Assembly: GCA_032209605.1 (NCBI GenBank)
Contig: JASFXZ010000016.1
Span: 6,076,001-6,140,000 of the forward strand
DNA length: 64,000 nt
Direction: 5' to 3'
Origin: Mactromeris polynyma
Lineage: Eukaryota > Mollusca > Bivalvia > Venerida > Mactridae
The position numbers and the translations under genes are program-made. Under the pieces are notes generated by a model. It was not told the DNA's origin. It ran no database searches and was given only the letters and a program-made list of their open reading frames with translations. This document shows positions 62,091-64,000 of the stretch, one piece after another (position 1 is the first letter of the stretch; each line of letters begins with the position of its first letter).

Positions 62091-62714
62091 TAGTCCAGCC
62101 ACGGACGTCACATCTCTATACTACAATTCTACTTACTCATTAACACCAGCAATGACATAGCACCCATTTCCTTTGAATCAAATTATGGTAAACAAACATT
62201 CTCTTTTTATGCTCGTGAGGTATGGAATTCAATTCCTGTAAATATACGTTGTCTGTCTGATACAGAAACATTTAAAAATAATTATAAGAACTTCTTAATG
62301 CTTAAACAATAATATCAATACTATTTCATTATTGTATGTATGTGTCTTATGTGAGGTGTCTGTTGTTGTTGTTTTATTTCAATTTTATTTTCAGATCATC
62401 TTAACTTTTGTAGTTTTTAATAGTCTCATTTACATCCTGATGTTAAAACATGATGTACATGTACAATGTATTGTGTGTGCGTTTGTGAATGCGTGTTTGA
62501 TTGTGTGCGTGCGTGTGCGTGTGTGAATTCTTGTTTGTTTGTGTGTGTTTATATTGTTAATAGAAGGCCATATTAAAAAAAAGATGTACAATTTATTGTT
62601 AACCTTAAATATGTAACCTTCTGAAAATAAAGAATTTATTATTATTATTATTATACTGTTGCTGTTCGAAGACGCGTGTAAAAGTCGGAGTACAGAGACG
62701 CGTATGCGGGGCTA
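62091..62714. mobile_element. 90 bp MITE family copy, split by a LINE insertion
   Basis: The left part TAGTCCAGCCACGGACG to CTATACT and the right part CTGTTGCTGTTCGAAG to CGGGGCTA together equal the 90 bp MITE at 44277-44366. The 9 bp TSD CTTGGTTAC flanks both ends (62082-62090 and 62715-62723). A LINE 3' fragment sits in the middle. Confidence 0.9.
62123..62651 (+). mobile_element. 5'-truncated LINE 3' end with TSD TATACT
   Basis: The plus-strand frame up to about 62310 gives the C-terminal tail of a non-LTR reverse transcriptase: GKQTFSFYAREVWNSIPVNI, then ETFKNNYKNFL and a stop. About 340 bp of 3' untranslated sequence follows, ending in an AATAAAGAATT then (TTA)n tail. The perfect duplication TATACT (62117-62122 and 62652-62657) and the pre-insertion MITE sequence define the borders. 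The short 3' microsatellite tail suits CR1/L2-like LINEs. Because the frame is undamaged and the TSD perfect, it is probably a young insertion. Confidence 0.87.
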
Positions 62715-62914
62715 CTTGGTTACCAAACAGTAATTATCAGTTCTTGTACAATAAACGGAAATATCCTCATATGAATCAGAGATCGAAAACAAACGAGTTA
62801 GAATATCTTCCACAATATTATAATGAGAGTATACGCCTCACCGTGAATAATAATTGATTGTCATAAAAACAAATATTATACCAGCTGTGATGATTACAAC
62901 AATACATGCGTTAC

Positions 62915-63204
62915 TAACGAAAGCCTGGTCGTGACATTTCGGCTTCAAGAATTCTCAAATTTCAACTTCATGAATTCACGATTTCAATTTCACGAATTCA
63001 CAATTTCAACTTCGCGAATTCACATATTAATTTCACGAATTCACATTTATAACTTCACTATTTGAATATCAGGAATTGACGATTTCATATTCAATTTCAC
63101 GAATTCACAATCATGAATTTATGGAAGTTAGAATCGTGAATTCGTAAAATTGAATTCGTGAATTCATGAAGTTGAAGCTGAAATGTCTCAACCAGGCTTT
63201 TGTA
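62915..63204. mobile_element. Foldback MITE with TSD GTTAC and internal GAATTC repeats
   Basis: The left end TAACGAAAGCCTGGTCGTGA and the right end TCTCAACCAGGCTTTTGTA are inverted. GTTAC flanks both sides (62910-62914 and 63205-63209). The interior is a degenerate ~20 bp repeat of TTTCACGAATTCAC type in both orientations, which can fold into a long hairpin. Confidence 0.82.
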
Positions 63205-63209
63205 GTTAC

Positions 63210-64000
63210 CCGTACGTGTAATGTGTGCACACTGCTGCGAGAAATCAATTTGAAAACGAAACGCAAATAATTGTATTGGTATGAAATAAATAATAGTAAT
63301 GGCAAATTGAACGTGGCTATCATGGCTTTATTGTCGATATTTTTACATTGGTTGAGAACCAATGCTCTGTTTTTTTTCTAATTATCTGGGAAAGTACTAC
63401 CATGGAATATCATTCGATTTCATCGCTGCATTTGGTGGAAACAGCCATTCTCCAATGTGCTGATCTAACAATTCCTTTGCTCTTAAACTGTTTAACTACC
63501 GATATAAAAACACCCGAGTGTACTTCTATGTACTCCATTTGTTCCAGCAGGAGTATAGGCTTATGAATCATGATCCGATCGATGCACTTTATGACGCAGG
63601 AATTCTAACTATTATTGTTATTAATGACAACAGTAAATAAAAACATCCGTTTAATCGAAGACGATAATATGACTCTACGATGTTTGCATTTGAATTTTTA
63701 ATAATTTGAATTGGGTCGGATTGCTATTATATGTTATCATTATCCGTTAAATCAAATTTCAATGATTCGTTAAGCTACTTTTTCACAGAATGGATCGGGA
63801 CGGAACAGAATAGAACAGAAAATACTAGTTAATTCTATTTAAGCATTTCCAACTAATCAATGGTAATTTTTCATATTATTGAATTCAATATCACATTCAT
63901 ACGATCGGATTATTTCGCCAACGTACGCTGTTAGTGTGCTTCCCAAAAGTCAGAGACAATCCGATTACATGTTTAAGTACGAGTACAGCCATTTCATTAA
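63210..64000. other. No gene recognised
   Basis: AT-rich flank with two short open frames (63111-63362 minus, 63348-63566 plus) that show no known domain. Confidence 0.45.

Overview
This is a eukaryotic nuclear window, AT-rich and mostly non-coding, with intron-split genes (GT..AG junctions keep frame throughout) and a very dense load of DNA transposons, MITEs, LINE fragments and tandem repeats. The mix (HARBI1-type PIF/Harbinger elements, intron-bearing transposase genes, an RGK-type small GTPase, Jockey/CR1-like LINE tails) fits a lophotrochozoan and most likely a bivalve mollusc. That is an inference from repeat and gene style; no species marker is present.

Layout. 0-14.9 kb: LINE pseudogene pieces, a 3.5 kb PIF/Harbinger-type element splitting one of them, two minisatellites (one with an 85 bp unit containing a perfect 18 bp palindrome) and several MITEs. 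14.9-25.7 kb: a 10.8 kb PIF/Harbinger transposon carrying two apparently intact convergent genes, a 7-exon DDE transposase (335 aa) and a 7-exon Myb/SANT-like partner (227 aa). 25.7-29.2 kb: MITEs. 29.4-40.1 kb: the only clear host gene, a four-exon RGK-family (Rad/Gem/Rem-like) GTPase of 414 aa. Its 7.9 kb second intron holds a 6 bp-TSD MITE, a foldback element, a 2.9 kb element with long TIRs and a 9 bp TSD that encloses a 168 bp satellite, and a G-free 12 bp satellite ending 87 bp before exon 3. 40-48.4 kb: no convincing gene; many MITEs. 48.4-61.7 kb: a 12.4 kb transposon inserted in a 31 bp satellite array, with short imperfect TIRs and a near-perfect 9 bp TSD. It carries a RecQ-like helicase gene (one frameshift) facing a complete 8-exon, 930 aa DUF6589-type gene. 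61.7-64 kb: a MITE broken by a LINE tail with a perfect TSD, and a foldback element.

The two large transposons are unrelated but built alike: each has two multi-exon genes starting close to the two ends and pointing inward, with younger MITEs nested in their introns. The 12.4 kb helicase plus DUF6589 element is the most interesting object in the window. It resembles what is called Academ-H (helicase-bearing Academ), but that label is from memory and needs a database check. Three MITEs from different sequence families share TACG(G) termini and perfect 6 bp TSDs, suggesting one shared transposase type.
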